Notes: generated by a model from the sequence alone, not told the origin. Shown: positions 13,301 through 27,673, numbered from the stretch's first letter. The stretch is 64,000 nt of DNA from Sindora glabra (GCA_020226215.1 CM035235.1:48017511-48081510), one strand, 5' to 3'. Numbers and translations: made by a program.

Positions 13301-14899
13301 TTTCAGGTTATCTTCATGCTTCTTAATCTTGTTCTTGAACCTCTCTATATTATCATTTAGGTTCTGCTCAAAGGAAACAAGCGGCAAAATTTTAATATCA
13401 AGTAGGAATGGGAGAATGATGTCAAAAAGTAACTGGAGCAATGACAAGCAATATTAAAATTTAAAGTTCAATGGCAACACAAACAATAGGTAATTTGACC
13501 AAAGACAACTCCACGTTTTTTTTTTCTAAGAGGGGAAAAAAACACATACACACACAAATGCACACACATACATCCAGTATCTATAAGTTATAGTTTGCTG
13601 CAAAATCTTCATTCAAGGAAAGAAAGATGAACAGCCTTTTTTCATATTCATTGTCCTATGCTCTTAAACCGAGGCTCAAAAAGGGAAATTAATAAGCAGA
13701 AAACAATAAAACACCTACAGCCAGAAAAAAGTAAAAATAATTAATAAGCAGATACTGAGAGAGAGAAAAAGGGGGGGGGGGGGAACCACTTTTTTTTGAT
13801 AAATTTTGGGGGAGGGATTGTTGTTTGTCCTGTAGTATTATGTAATTAAAAACACGGAATGAACTCTGCCCTCCTAGCATATCGTTGGTTTTTGCTGAAA
13901 ATGAAAAAAAAACAGCAACACACACATATCAACAAGAAAGGATAGAAAAAGAGAAAACTCCAATTGCTGTGTTTCTTCTTAACATTCATAAAAGGATGAA
14001 GCCCTAGGAGTTATCTCAACCCCACCACAAATTGTTTTTGACATTAAAATACAAAGAATGACATCTTCTACCAACAAAAATTTTGAGCAGACTGCTTGCT
14101 TTCTTGGGTCTGAGGGATTGCACTACAAACTTGCAAAAGAACCAGTCAGATCCTAATACTAAAGTAGTATTACTTTCACATATTATCCCTCACACTTCCA
14201 CATACCACAATCTAAGTCAAACTAGCCTCATTTGTTAAAAATAGATAGAACCAGTTCGACTTAAAATGTGCCACTTGTGCAAGTGTGATCGACAGCGCCC
14301 CGGAATTATGCGTCCAAATAACATTTTCTAACACTAACATTTCAATCATCCGATTCAAGATAGTTCCCATAATTAGACCATATTACAAAATACTGCTCTT
14401 CCAAGCACACAGATCGCATGAACTCACTCAACTAATTACCACCAGAAACTCACAAAAAGCCAATTTGTAAATCACAAAGTTAAATTTGGACACATGCAGC
14501 TTTTCTACAAAGTCCCGGGTGAGCTGAGCTCTTCAAGTCCATTCTCGGAGCATCATCAAAATTCCACCCAAATTCAAAATCAATGTCACAATTTACGGAA
14601 TCTTAAATTTGCTGATTATGAAAATTGGACGAAACCTTCGTCCCCAAATGCATGAGCTTACTTACATTACTCGTTTATGGAAAATTCATATCTGCTAAAA
14701 CATTTTTCCAGCATACTCATCAGAAACAAAGAAACTGGGCTTCATCAAAATTGAGATTTTAAGCAAATAATGATAATAATTTTAATATAGAGAAGCCATA
14801 TGAGGAACTAAAACGAAAAAGGTGCCAAGAAATTGAAAAGAAAATTAAATAAAAGAAAAAGAAGAATTAAAATAGGACCTGTGGGTTAGGGTGAGACAT
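10328..14899 (-). CDS. DMS3: DMS3, SMC-hinge-like protein of RNA-directed DNA methylation
   Basis: DMS3 works in the nucleus with DRD1 and RDM1 (DDR complex) to recruit RNA polymerase V for siRNA-guided DNA methylation. Exons on the minus strand are 14899-14879 (MSHPNPQ), 13363-13249, 12871-12637, 12087-11896, 11803-11483 and 10508-10328. Phases agree throughout and give 354 residues. Recognised blocks are a coiled coil with HEDNLKFL, then NSAAG and DVVGVVATLAKV, then SEYLGLETMLAIVCKNYEAV and GLGSSIG, then PKPKLPNGECPP and SGYGLRETLFYHLFSRLQ, and a C-terminal coil with DIQREQQLL. Together they follow Arabidopsis DMS3 from end to end. Introns are 1515, 377, 549, 92 and 974 bp. The 92-bp intron appears to use a GC donor (AAG|GCAATT). 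The product is shorter than the roughly 420-residue Arabidopsis protein: about 40 N-terminal and 25 C-terminal residues are missing, so a 5' exon may lie undetected in the long first intron. The identity is firm; the first exon is provisional. Confidence 0.88.
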
Positions 14900-16916
14900 G
14901 AGGAAGATGAAGAAGAAATCTTGGAAACGCACGCTCAGTTTCGTTCTCTGCTCTCTGAACTGAGTCAAATACCAAATAACGAAATATTTGTCGCTCTGCT
15001 TTTTCGGCTTTGGCTTCAGTGGCAGCAAGGTAATTACGCCGCCGGGGACAGTTTATGTGATAAAAGTACGAACATCGAACCCAAGATTTGAACTTTTCTT
15101 AGTAACTTGGGAGTGATCGGACAACAATGGCGAGAGAACTTAATTCTTAAATGCTACTTTCGTTTTGATCTATTGTTTCAAAAGATAATTTTTTTATTTT
15201 TACTTCTGTTTTTTTGTCAATTTAAAATTTTTATTATTTATTTTTAAATTTTATTTTTATTATTCTAATAAATATTCAATAACATTTTATATCTATTAAT
15301 TTTAATAAAGGATAAATTAATAAAGAGAATTGCTAATTTAATATTCATGTGTATTCTATTAATTTAATAATAATAAAATAATTAAAGTATTCAAGAATTT
15401 AAAATAAATAAGTCAACTTCATTTATTTTCTCATATATTAATAATAAATACATTGATTAATTAAAATAATCATTAATGATGGAAAATTAAATATATTATA
15501 TTTTATTATTTTATTATTATTCAATTAATAATATTTTTTTTCAACATGTAAGTTACTAACATTCACGCACAATTGTATAGACGCGGGGTTAACAATTCTC
15601 ATTATTAAGTTAGGATTATTTATTACCTATTTTGATCTTAGTCCACTGATATAAATTAAAAAATTTTATATAGATAAAAAAATGGAAGTAGTATAATTCT
15701 ATGAAAAAATTATATTTTAGTCATACATGATTTTATTTTTTTCAATTATAAGTGATTTTAAATATTATAATTCATTCATATTTGTTTTTAATTATTGATA
15801 TTTTACTCACTTAAATTATTTTTTATTCAAAATTTAACAAAAAAAATTATGTACATTATATATGATCTTTATTTCGCTAAATTTTGATTCATACCCACTT
15901 AGTGTTAATTTATCTGAAAAAATTTTATTTGACATCTTTTATTCAGCAACCTTAGATTAAATTGTAAAAGATAAATTTTTAATATAATCAAAACTTTTTA
16001 ATGTAATTTGATTCTAAATAAGTATCAAATTAAGTTAAAATTTGAAAAAGTCAAGATCATATGTAATGCATGTAAATTTTTAATCAAATTTTGAACAAAA
16101 AATATTTTAAATAAATAAAATATTAATAATAAAAAATATAAATAGATAAATTGTAATATGTAATATGTAAATTCACATGAAAAAAGACAAAACCTAATTT
16201 TTCCTAAGTCTATTAATTGCGAGTTTTGTTTTCTTACCCTTAAAAAATCCATACAATTTAATGATTTGAATTTATGAGACATTAAAACTAATAAATATTC
16301 ATAATTATCTTTTATTTATCGAATGTAATAAAAACGTGTGTCAAAAGTTGCATTATTAGATAACTTTTCTAATAGTATATTTCATTGTAGTGTTGCACAT
16401 TAGACTTCTTTTTAAAGAGATGCTAATACTAATTTTATAAATTATTAGTATTATATTTTTAAAATACTCTTTTTTTTATCACAAGAAGGCAGTTATGAAT
16501 CAAGAACTTTGAAAAGGTATAACTCTATGATCAGTTAATTAATTTTTTGACAAATGACCACTCGTTTTTAGTTATCTTCTAATGATCTTTTAACAAAAAA
16601 TAAGAAAAATGATTTCGATGAGGTCCACCTGATTAGAAATACTTAAATTAAGTTTAAAATTTTGAATGACCATAATTTTGCACTCGGTTATTCGATTAAA
16701 GCAAATTATATATCGATTAGAAATACTTAAATTAAGCACAAGTGTTTTGTCCATTTTAGTTAGCAAAAAAATACCTTTTTCAATGACTATTTTTTACTTT
16801 TATTTATTTTCTTATTGTTTTGCCAATCTTGACCTTATTTTTCTCAATTTAAATTTATTCGAATCTCACATTAAAATTTTGCTCTCCAATTCTTTTAGTG
16901 TATAGCAGTGCTATAA
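14900..16916. other. DMS3 upstream region and AT-rich spacer
   Basis: About 14900-15070 is less AT-rich and is probably the DMS3 5' leader and core promoter. The remainder is very AT-rich spacer without a supported gene. A short direct repeat with core ATTAGAAATACTTAAATTAA occurs near 16632 and again about 85 bp later. Confidence 0.5.
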
Positions 16917-19900
16917 TAACTTTCTTAACAATAAAACCATCAAAGAATAACATATTATTATTTATAAAATAAATAATAACATATTATTATTGCGTCTCTA
17001 AATAGTAATATCAACAAAAAAAATTTTAAAATAAATGGATAAATTAAATTTTATTAACAATTAAATTGCTAAATAATAGCATATTATTATTTGGTATATA
17101 AACAATAACATCAATAAAAAATTTAAAAAAAATAGATAAATTAAATTTTATTAACAATTAAATTATCAAATTAAAGGATGCTACTGTTGAGTTTTTAGAT
17201 AGTAACATCGACTAAAAATTTTAAATAAATAGATAATTTAAGTTTCATTAATAATTAAATTATTAAATAATAGCATATTACTGTTTAATTTTTAAACAAT
17301 AATATGTTACTGTTTCTTCTCCAAACAATAACATTAACTGAAAGCTTAAAATAAATTGATAAATCAAGTCTCATTAATAACTAAACTACCAAAAAAGAAG
17401 ATATTACTATTTATCTCCAAGCAATAGCATAGACTAAAAAATTAAAATAAATGGATAAATTAAGTCTCATTAATAACTAAACTACTAAAGAAAAGCATAT
17501 TATTATTTAATTTTTAAACAGTAACATTAACTAAAAACTCAAAATAAATGGATAAATTAAGTTTCGTTAACAATGAAATTATCAAATAATAGTATGTTAT
17601 TATTTAATCTTCAAATAGTAACATAAACAGTAACATGTTATTATTTGATCTCTAAACAATAACATCGACTAAAAATCTAAAATAAATGAATAAATCAAGT
17701 CTTATTAATAATCAAACTACTAAAGAAAAGAATATTACTATTTGGTTTGTAAATAGTAACATCGATCAAAAATTCTAAATAAATAGATAATTTAAGTCTT
17801 ATTAATAATCAAACTGTTAAATAACAGCATATTACTATTTGATCTTCAGACATTGACATGTTGCTATTTTATCTCTAAATAGTAACATCGATAAAAAATT
17901 TTAAATAAATAAATAAATTAAGTTTCATTAACAACCAAACTGTCAAAGAAGAGGATGCTACTATTTTATTTCTAAGTAGTAACATCAACTAAAAAGTTAA
18001 AATAAATTGATAAATCAAATCTTATTAATAATCAAACAGCTAAAGAAGATGATGCTATTGTTTCATCTCCAAACAGTAACATCGATAAAAAATTTAAAAT
18101 AAATGGATAAATTAAGTTTCATTAACAATCAAACTGTGAAATAATAATATGTTATTGTTTCAATTTCTAAACAATAATATCAATAAAAAATTTAAAATAA
18201 ATAAATAAATCAAATCTTATTAATAATTAAACTGTTAAAGAAAATGATATTACTATTTAGTTCATAAATAGTAACATCGATCAAAAACTTCAAATAAATA
18301 AATAATTCAAGTCCCATTAATAATCAAATTATCAAATAATAATATATTATTATTTAGTCTTCAAATAGTAACATGTTGCCTTTTCATCTCTAAACAATAA
18401 TATCGATAAAAAATCTCAAATAAATGGATAAATTAAATCTTATTAATAATTAAACTATCAAAAAAGAGGATGTTACTGTTTGGTTTACAAACAATAATAT
18501 CGATAAAAAATTTTAAATAAATGGATAATTAAAATATTATTAACAATCAAACTATTAGATAATAGCATGTTATTGTTTAGTTTTTGGAGAATAACATGTT
18601 ACTATTTCATCTTTAAATAGTAATATTGATAAAAAAATTTTAAATAAATGGATAAATTAAGTTTCCATAACAACCAAATTATTAAAGGAAATGATGTTGC
18701 TGTTTCATCTCCAAATAGTAACATCAATTAAAAACTCTAAATAAGTGAATAATTTAAGTCTCATTAACAATCAAACTGTCAAATAATAGTATATAACTAT
18801 TTAGTCTTCAGATAGTAACATGTTCCTATTTCATTTCTAAACAATAATATCAATAAAAAATTTTAAATAAATGAATAATTTAATTCTTATTAAAAATTAA
18901 ACTGCTAAATAATAGTATATTATTATTTGATCTTCATATAATAACGTGTTACTGTTTTATCTCTAAACAGTAATATCGATCAAAAACTCAAAATAAATGG
19001 ATAAATTAAGTATCATTAACAATCAAATTATTAAAGAGAAGGATGTTACTATTTTATCTCCAAATAGTAACATCCACCAAAAATATAAAATAAATAAATT
19101 AATTAATTAAGTCTTATTAATAACTAAATTATCAAATAATAGCATATTACTATTTAATTTTTAAATAATAACATATTATTATTTCATCCTCGAATAATAA
19201 TATTAATAAAAAATTTAAAATAAATTGATAATTCAAGTTTTATTAATAATTAAACTATCAAATAATAACATCTCACTATTTGATCTTTAAACAGTAACAT
19301 ATTACTATTCATCTTCAAATAATAACATCAATCAAAACTCAAAATAAATAGATAAATTAAATCTCATTAATAATTAAACTATCAAAAAAGATAATATTAC
19401 TATTTATCTCCAAACAGTAATATAAACTAAAAATTTAAAATAAATAGATAAATCAAATTTCATTAACAACTAAATTACTAAATAACAGCATGTTATTGTT
19501 TAGTCTCCAGATCAAACAATAACATGTTACTATTTCATCTCAAAATTATAACATCGATAAAAAATTTAAAATAAAATAATAATTTAAATTTTATTAACAA
19601 TTAAATTATTAAATAATAACATGTTACTATTTAATTTTCAGACAATAACATATTACTATTTCATCTATAAAGAGTAATATCGATTAAAAATTTAAAATAA
19701 ATAGATAAATTAAATCTTATTAATAACTAAACTATCAAAAAAGAGAATGTTACTATTTTATCTCCAAATAGTAATATCAACTAAAAATTTAAAATAAATA
19801 GATAAATCAAGTTTCATTAACAACCAAATTATCAAATAACATTAACTAAAAATTTAAAATAAATGAATAAATTAAATTTTATTAAAAATTAAACTATCAA

Positions 19901-20010
19901 ATAACAATATGTTACCATTTAGTCTTTGGACAGTAACATGTTAATGCCATATTATTATCTAAATAATAACGTGTTACTGTTTGGTTTCTAAATAATAATT
20001 CATTTAAGAT
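16917..20010. repeat. degenerate tandem array of about 98-bp hairpin-bearing units
   Basis: About 30 imperfect direct repeats fill 3.1 kb. Each unit has a conserved AT-rich spacer (core AAATAAATGGATAAATTAAG, then CATTAACAATCAAACT) and a hairpin. The hairpin is an arm like ATGTTACTATTT, a 7-nt loop usually like NATCTCC, and the complementary arm AAATAGTAACAT. The best copy, 19041-19075, has a perfect 14-bp stem. Spacing of the spacer core alternates between about 95-100 and 120-140 bp; the longer units carry a second hairpin, and where two meet they form the palindrome AACATGTT. No open frame runs through the array. It could be a minisatellite or a repeat that grew inside a transposon; I see no flanking element ends. 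Confidence 0.85.
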
Positions 20011-21984
20011 AATTATTTTTAAAAAATATAGATAAAAGAAAGAGACTATCTTATAATTTTATATAAGATTCTATACCTCCAATTTTTTATTTATTTTTAT
20101 TTTTATTTTACGTAAAAATTTATTTTAATCCCTAAAAATTAATTTTTTATTAATTTTATTTATAATTAAAATTTTATATTAATTTAATTTTTATAAAATT
20201 AAAAAATCTTCAATTTTAATTTTTATAAATTTTTTATTTCTATAAAATTAAAAAATTTCTAATTTTAATATGTAACAATAAAGATTTTTGATTCGTTACT
20301 TTTATTCTTATCGAGATGCGCTTTGAATGTGTTATTTTGTTTTTTAGGCTTTCTGGTAAATTACTATTTGTGGGTAAACTTAAATGAAAAAAGTAAGCAT
20401 GTTACACCTTGCTGCAATAAATTATAACAAATGATACCAACCTAATTTTTTTCCCTTTTCTAAATATGAAGTTTAATGCTGCGTCCCATTTTGTTTTGAA
20501 ATGAAAATTATGTTTGAGCCTTCAAATTTCCGTTTGTCCAAGTCCAAAGTCCAACAAGCGATATTTTTAGGAAGCCGAAGGAAAATGGATTTTGGGCCTC
20601 ACCAATTTCAAGCCCAAAGCAAACATGGATGTTTTTGTCCAATGAAAGTCTTTATTAGTTGTTTTGCCACAAAAAAAAAATGGGTCCGTTATTATCTTAT
20701 AAACAAAAGTCATTGAAGGATGATTACCCAAAAAGGAAGTCGCATTGATGGCTTTTTTTAATAATAAAAATAATTAAATTACTAAATGTATATATATAAA
20801 TACTAAAATTTAAAATTTAAATTAGCAAAAAATATATAACCTTAAAAAAATTCAAATATCACCGAAATCAGAAGTTCTAAAAAAAAATCCTTTTCTTTAA
20901 TACAAGGCCCGCACATTTTCACGGAGAGAAAGGGGGACAATGATTACCGCAGTTGTCATCTATTGTGGACGATGCGGTAAGGTCGATTTTTAATTCACGA
21001 AAATTGTATATTTTTAAAAGTTTTAATTTTTTTTTTAAGAATGTGATTCTTCATAATGTGTTTCGTGGTAATATAGTTTAATTAAAAAATTCTTTAAAAT
21101 ATTATAATATTATATTTTAGTTAATTTATATTTTTTAATAATAACAATAAGAATAATTAAATTACTAAAAGTATATATGCAAGATTTCAAAAATTTTGAA
21201 ACTGAATCTATGATATTAAGGAATATAATTTTTTTTAAAAATATTATATATCACTTAAATCATAAGAAATTAAATAGTCAATACTAAAATATTAATTGAC
21301 CAACATTTATAAGTAATTATTAATGACAATAAATATTGATAGGTGATGGTTAATGATTATAAAAAATGGTGAACAACGATCAATAAGAATAAATAATAGT
21401 TAATAGTAATAGATAACAGTGGATTAAAATGACAATGAGAATAAAATTTTAGTAGAAAAATACCAAAATCAATTTTTTCATATATCACTAAAATATACCC
21501 ATCCCATACTATTGTAAAAAACCCTACTTTTCCATAGAAATATTTTATAGATATATTAAGTTAAAAATATTTTATTAAATTTAAATTAAATATATCAACT
21601 ATGAGTAATTCTTCCATCTCCTCAATTTGAAGTAATATGCATACATGCTATTAAGAATTTTATGATACTTTCTCATGAAACTTGTAATATTTTATATGAA
21701 ACTTGCAATTTTTTCACCATGGCATAAGTTATGAAATATAGTTGTTTACATAGATCTTGTTTTTTTATAAGATTTTATATTTTTTTTTATAAATCTTGCA
21801 ATATGAACAGTAATAATTGCAATATAAAAACATTAAAAGGTCTATACAAAAATAGTAAAAGTCTTATGAAAAAAATATAAAATTCACCTAAAAAACTATA
21901 AAAAAATATGCCAATAATCCTTATTTTAAAGGAATACCAAAGATAGTAATAGAAGTCCCTATTTTCATAAACTTAACATTTGCT
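20011..21984. other. spacer between the hairpin array and the copia element
   Basis: AT-rich DNA without a supported gene. A stretch near 20440-20730 is less AT-rich and contains GGGCCT and AAGCCC motifs, and so resembles a fragment of a plant promoter or gene edge. No coding assignment is possible. Confidence 0.4.
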
Positions 21985-22406
21985 TGTTAATATTTTGTGG
22001 ACTATATATAATTTATTAATAAAAAAATTATTATTAATTAGACTCCATATATGTGACAATTTCACATGAGTATATGGGTACTTAACCTAATACCAATAAA
22101 TGGATTTGGATTTTATAATAGATAGGATTCAAAACTCAAATTGTGTAATATATTAAAAGGTCCCTACTTCACATCTTTTTAATCCTAGGTTTTCTGTTCT
22201 ATTAGTGAAACTTACTATACATAAATTAAGAGATTATTGAATGAAGGATTCCCCAATATATCAGTGAGAGAAATCTTATGCTTTAGATGATAAGTATTTA
22301 TAGATTATTATGTTAATAATATTAATTATATTTATTTTATTTCCTCCTAATCATATTACAATTGAAAGTCAAGATCAACGAAAATTTTCATAAATACATT
22401 TTTGCA
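21985..22406 (+). repeat. 5' LTR of the copia element
   Basis: This 422-bp terminal repeat starts TG and ends CA. Its sequence recurs at 27674 and again, in part, at about 28095. Confidence 0.88.
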
Positions 22407-22408
22407 AT

Positions 22409-22420
22409 TGGTATTAGAGC
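22409..22420 (+). other. primer-binding site of the copia element
   Basis: TGGTATTAGAGC follows the 5' LTR after two bases. The usual plant copia site, complementary to initiator tRNA-Met, is TGGTATCAGAGC, so one base has changed. Confidence 0.85.
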
Positions 22421-23258
22421 ATAGCTTTAACTTTTAGTTGTAATTGATTTTCAAGGAATTTTGAATAATGTCTATGCCTTCAAAATTGCTCAAAAATTTT
22501 CTTTTACTTGGTAATTTTTCTGCCATGGATGTGTATTTGTGTAGTTCTATAAGAATAGTATTTAGATTTGTTAGGTATATGGACACTATTACAATAATCA
22601 TGAAAATTCAAGATCTGGTAGCAACTTAATATACATTCATAGAATTTTTGCTAAGATTGCATAAGATATAAAAAACATGGAAACCTATATGAACAGTACC
22701 AATTTGCCTCCATTATTGAACTTATGTATATTGAAGAATTTGAAAGGAAAAGGAAGGAACAATGGGTAATTTTAAATTAGGTTTTTTAAGAGGAATTTTT
22801 TGCATGAGAAATGAATTAAAAAAAATAACAACAACAATAAACAGCTTTTCCCCTTTTAAAAATCAAACCCACCATGGCCATGAACTTGAAATTTTGGGAG
22901 ATTTGAAACCTCAATTTTAGGCTTTTTTGGGTTGAAAAATCATTGAAATAAATTGTAGGATGTTAGAAAATAGGTTCTAGACAGAATTTCCACCAAAATG
23001 CAAAAATGGTTGAAAAGTAGTAGGTTTCAAACCAGGTCCAAACCAAGTCATATATCTAGACTTACAACCTAATTTCTACTTAAAGAAGATGAGCAATATG
23101 CTCACATGCACTACTAGTCACATAGCCAGCGCGTGATGGTCATATGCCACCATTCCCACAACAGCTAATAGGAATGAATGCACTTCCAAGCTCCACTCTT
23201 CGAGTTCTGTCCAATAGGTAAATTTTTAGAATTTTTCAAAATTAAAGTAATTTTAATT

Positions 23259-23918
23259 AATTTTTACTCATTTTATTTAAATATCCAAAAAGACTTATTT
23301 TTAGCTAAAAATTTTACTATATATTCTTTGACATATGTTCCACCTTCTGAAACTTTTGTAAATTTTTTTGATATTTTTTGTATATTTTAATAATTTTTGG
23401 ATTTTTATTTATTAAAAGAAAAATTATAAATGACTTGCACAATGTCAAAAAAATCTATATAGTTGTATATTTGCCTTCATAAGGCCAATTGCATGGATTT
23501 TGGTTTGATTTTAAAAAAAATATTTTTTAAAGTAGGAGAGATTGTGCTAATAACATAAATGTCTTTTAGCATTATGTTATTGATGCAATTAATTTTTACC
23601 CATTTTATTTAAATACCCAAATGAACTTATTTTGAGCTAAAAATTTTACTATGTGTTCTTTGACATATGTTCCACCTTCTAGAATTTTTGTGAAATTTTT
23701 AATATTATTCATATATTTTAATAATTTTTAGATTTTTATTTATTAAAAAAAATTTAAAGGACTTACACTATGCCATAAAAATCTATGTAATTGTACATTT
23801 GCCTTCACAAGGCCAATTGCATGGATTTTGATTTTATTTAAAAAATATATATTTTAAAGTAGGAGAAATTATACGAATGACATAAATGCCTTTCAGCATT
23901 GTATTATTGATGCAATTA
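23259..23918 (+). repeat. tandem duplication of about 330 bp inside the copia element
   Basis: Two adjacent direct copies, 23259-23590 and 23591-23918, share blocks such as TTTGACATATGTTCCACCTT and AAGGCCAATTGCATGGATTT. Their divergence is similar to that of the LTRs. Neither copy has a recognisable domain. Confidence 0.85.
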
Positions 23919-26900
23919 GTTGGTTATAGTATAAGTGTAAAGTTGAGTATTTTACATCTAAATTTCTTAAATACCCTTCAATATTAGTATTTTAGGGCAT
24001 AAATTTAACTCCTATATCATATTATAAATTTTAAAATGTCTTTCGATATTTGATTTTATAACATGATATTGTGTAAATTTGCATATTTAAACATTTTGAG
24101 GAAGGCATTAGCATGATTATGTTATACATGCATTAATGATTGGTGTGTTATTCCTCAATTGCTATGTAACAAAACTTCAAAAGGACATTGAATAGGATGA
24201 TAAGAGAAGACTAGGGCAATGTTTGTTTTAAATCCAATCTACTGGATGTGCCATCAAATACATGATGACTTGATACTAGTTCCATAATACACGTCACCAA
24301 TTTATTACAATTGTTGAGAAATTCTAGAAAATCAAATAATGGCAAATTAATTATCAAAGTGGGAAATAGTAAGAAAATGGGAGTAAAACTTATAAGGGAT
24401 GTGTTTTTATAATTATTTATTAGACATGTACTAGTACTGAAGGATGTTATCTATGTGCCTTCCATGAGAAGGAACCTGATATCAGTTGTAACTCTAAACC
24501 TCCAAGGGTATTCTTGTAATTTTAGAGGTAAGAAGGTGAATACATTTCAAAGCTTAACTATTATAGGCACTGGTGAATTGGTAGATAGATAGTTGAATTT
24601 GGATTTAAGTCTCATCAACACTATTAATACAATATTGTTAATACAATCATAGGAAAGAAAAGAAATAGAATTGAACAAAATTCCTTGATACTGTGGCATG
24701 GGCATTTTAGTCACATATCCAAGAACAAATTTAGAGGTTAATCAAAGAGGTTGTATTACACAATTTTGATTTTTTTGATCTTGACACTTATGTAGATTAT
24801 ATTAAAGGAAAGCTCACTACAAAGGTTAGAAAAGGGTAAAGAGTTAGAAGATAAGAGACACTATAACTCATTCATACCAATATCTGTGGTCCTATCACTT
24901 TTGCAGCTATGGGAGGTCAAAGATACTTCATCACTTTTATTGATAACTATTCATGTTTTAGTTAGATATAATTATTTGCAGAAAAGCCAAAGTCTTTGCA
25001 TGCTTTCAAAGCAACAGTTGAGCTTAAGTACATCAAGAAAATCAAGCATGCAAATTCTGATTAAGGGGAAGAGTACTTAAGGCAAGCTATACTATGCTTG
25101 GGACACTAGAACAGAACAAGATAATAACATGGTCAAATGTATACTTTCCCATTCTATATTCTCAGATTTCTTATAGGGAGAAGCATTGAGAACTATAAGC
25201 TACATACTGAATCATATACTAAGTAAGTCTGTACCTTTAACTCCTTATGAATTATCGAATGGCAAGAAACTAACACTAAATCATCTTCATGTTTGGGGCT
25301 ATAAATCAGAGGTAAAGCCATATATTCCTGCCATTAGGAAACTTGATTCTAAAATTGTATCTAGATTTTTTGTTAGTTACTATGTTAGTTTCAGAGGCAA
25401 TAAGTTCCATTGTCCAACTTATATTACTTGGATTATTAAATCTAATAGAACCATTTATTTTAAAAATGAATTGGGTAGTGATAGTCAAATACTATAGGTT
25501 ATAGATTTTGAGAAGAAAAGGTAATTATCCCCTTAATCTCTCAATCTACTGCTTCCTCCTTTTTTGGTCTTCTATAACATGATTTGATACATTACTTGGA
25601 GGAAAATAAGGATTCTTATATTAGAATTGAGTTAAGGAGATCACTTAGATAGCATAGACTGATGATATACCTAAATGAAGATACTGGTTCGATTTCATTT
25701 TTTAGGCAATATCTAGTTTAGATCCTCCTTGATGAATCAGTGTAATGGAGGATAAATTTGCTTTAATGAATGAAAACTAAGTGTACGATCTTGTTGAATT
25801 ATTTATAAATTGCAAACCTATTGAATGTAAATGAATCTTTAGGACTAAGCGTGATGCTCATGGGAAGATTAAGAGATATAAAGTCAGACTTGTAGTTGAA
25901 GGCTACACTACACTCAAAAGGAAGATGTGGATTACAAAGAGAATTTTTCACCAGCATTAACAAAGGACTCTTTCAGAATTATTATGGCTCTTATTACTTA
26001 TTTTGACTTAGAGTTACACTAGATAAATGTGAAAATAGCATTTTTGAATGGTAATCTATTTGAAACTATATACATGTAATAACTAGTCGAATTCTAAGAA
26101 AATGGTAAAGAACACTTAATATGCAAATTAAGAAAATTCATATATGGTTTGAAGCAAGCTTCTTAGCAATGTCATCTTAAGTGTCATGAAACAATTATTT
26201 GTCTCATATTTTAGGAGAATAGTGCTAACCAATGTATTTATATGATAAAAAATGCTAGCAAATTTATGATTCTGGTCTTATATATTGATGACATTCTCTT
26301 AGTGAGCAACAACTTGAGCTTGATAATTGAGACAAAATAATTATTATTACATCATTTTAAGATGAAAGACTTAGGAAATGCCTCTTTTATTTTAAGCATT
26401 AAGATACTTCGTGATAGGTCCCAGCATATTCTTAACTTATGTTAGAGATTGTACATTGAGAAAATTCTAAAAAAATTCAATATGTCCACCTATTCTTAAG
26501 TTACTTCGCCTATTTAGAGGATGAAATGTTCATAAAGGCTCAATGTCCTCAAATAGATTAAAAGAAAGAGAAGATGGAAAAGATTCCATATGTATCAGTA
26601 GTAGGTGGCTTGATGTATGCTCAAGTATGTGCAAGACTTGAGATTGCTTTTGTTGTAAGTGTAATTGGAAGATACTTAAGTAATCCAGGCCAAAGATACT
26701 AGATTGTTGTGAAGAGAGTTTCAAGGTACCTTTCAGGGTATGAAGTACTTCATGCTAACCTATAAAAGATCGAGAGATCTCAAGATTATAAGTTACTTAA
26801 ACTCAGACTATACCAGTTGTCTAAATGATTCAAAATCTATATCTGGGTATATTTTCATAATGGCTAGAAGTGTTATGTTGTGAAAAAGTATTAAGTAGTC

Positions 26901-27673
26901 AATTGTTACAACTTTTATCATGGAAGCAGTGTATGTCGTCTATTATGAAGCTTCTCGTTAACCTATATAGTTAAGGAATTATCTTTCAAAGTTTCATCTT
27001 GTGAAAGCATTGTCAGGCCTTTAATCATTTTCAATGACAATTCTGCTGTTGTGAGCATTTTTTTAAGTGATAAAAGTTTGACTTAGTCAAAGTATTTTGA
27101 TGTGAAATATCATTATTTGAAAAAGAAAGTACGTAAGCATATTACTATTATTGAGCATATTTCCACATATCGTATGCTCGTGGATTTGCTGACCAAGGGT
27201 TTAGCAGTAGGAGTTTTTGTTGAACATGTAAACCATATGGGTTTGTGGAAAGCCCTTTGATGTTTTGAGTTAATTGGTGTTAATGTGTATAACATTATTT
27301 ATGATTTATGAATGAAATTTTATGTTATGTTACCATATTTGTGTACATTTTAGTTATGACATGTATTTAGAAATATTTAGACCTTATCTCATATTTGTTA
27401 GACATCTTGTGTGGATATTAGGATTCATTGTGTGTCTATTTATATATAGTTACACAAAGTTGTGTAAATTTTATTCTATATGTATTGATAGTATTAGTTA
27501 ATGAGGGTAAGTGTTTGGTATGTTATGATGCAAGTATCCCTTCGGATATAATATTTGTGTTATTAGATGCCTATAATCTCATTGGACCAATGGGTGTGAA
27601 AGTATCATTTTATATTAATATTAATTCTTTTAGTGGCCACTATTAATAAATTATATATGTTTAAGTAAGAGAT

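Noticed and set aside
16917..20010. Regularly spaced repeats suggesting a CRISPR-like array
   Set aside because: The context is a plant nuclear genome, the spacers are themselves repeated and related, and the unit is about 98 bp. It is a tandem repeat array.
25186..25497. 103-codon open frame as a stand-alone gene
   Set aside because: It is the surviving integrase C-terminal part of the degenerate copia element.
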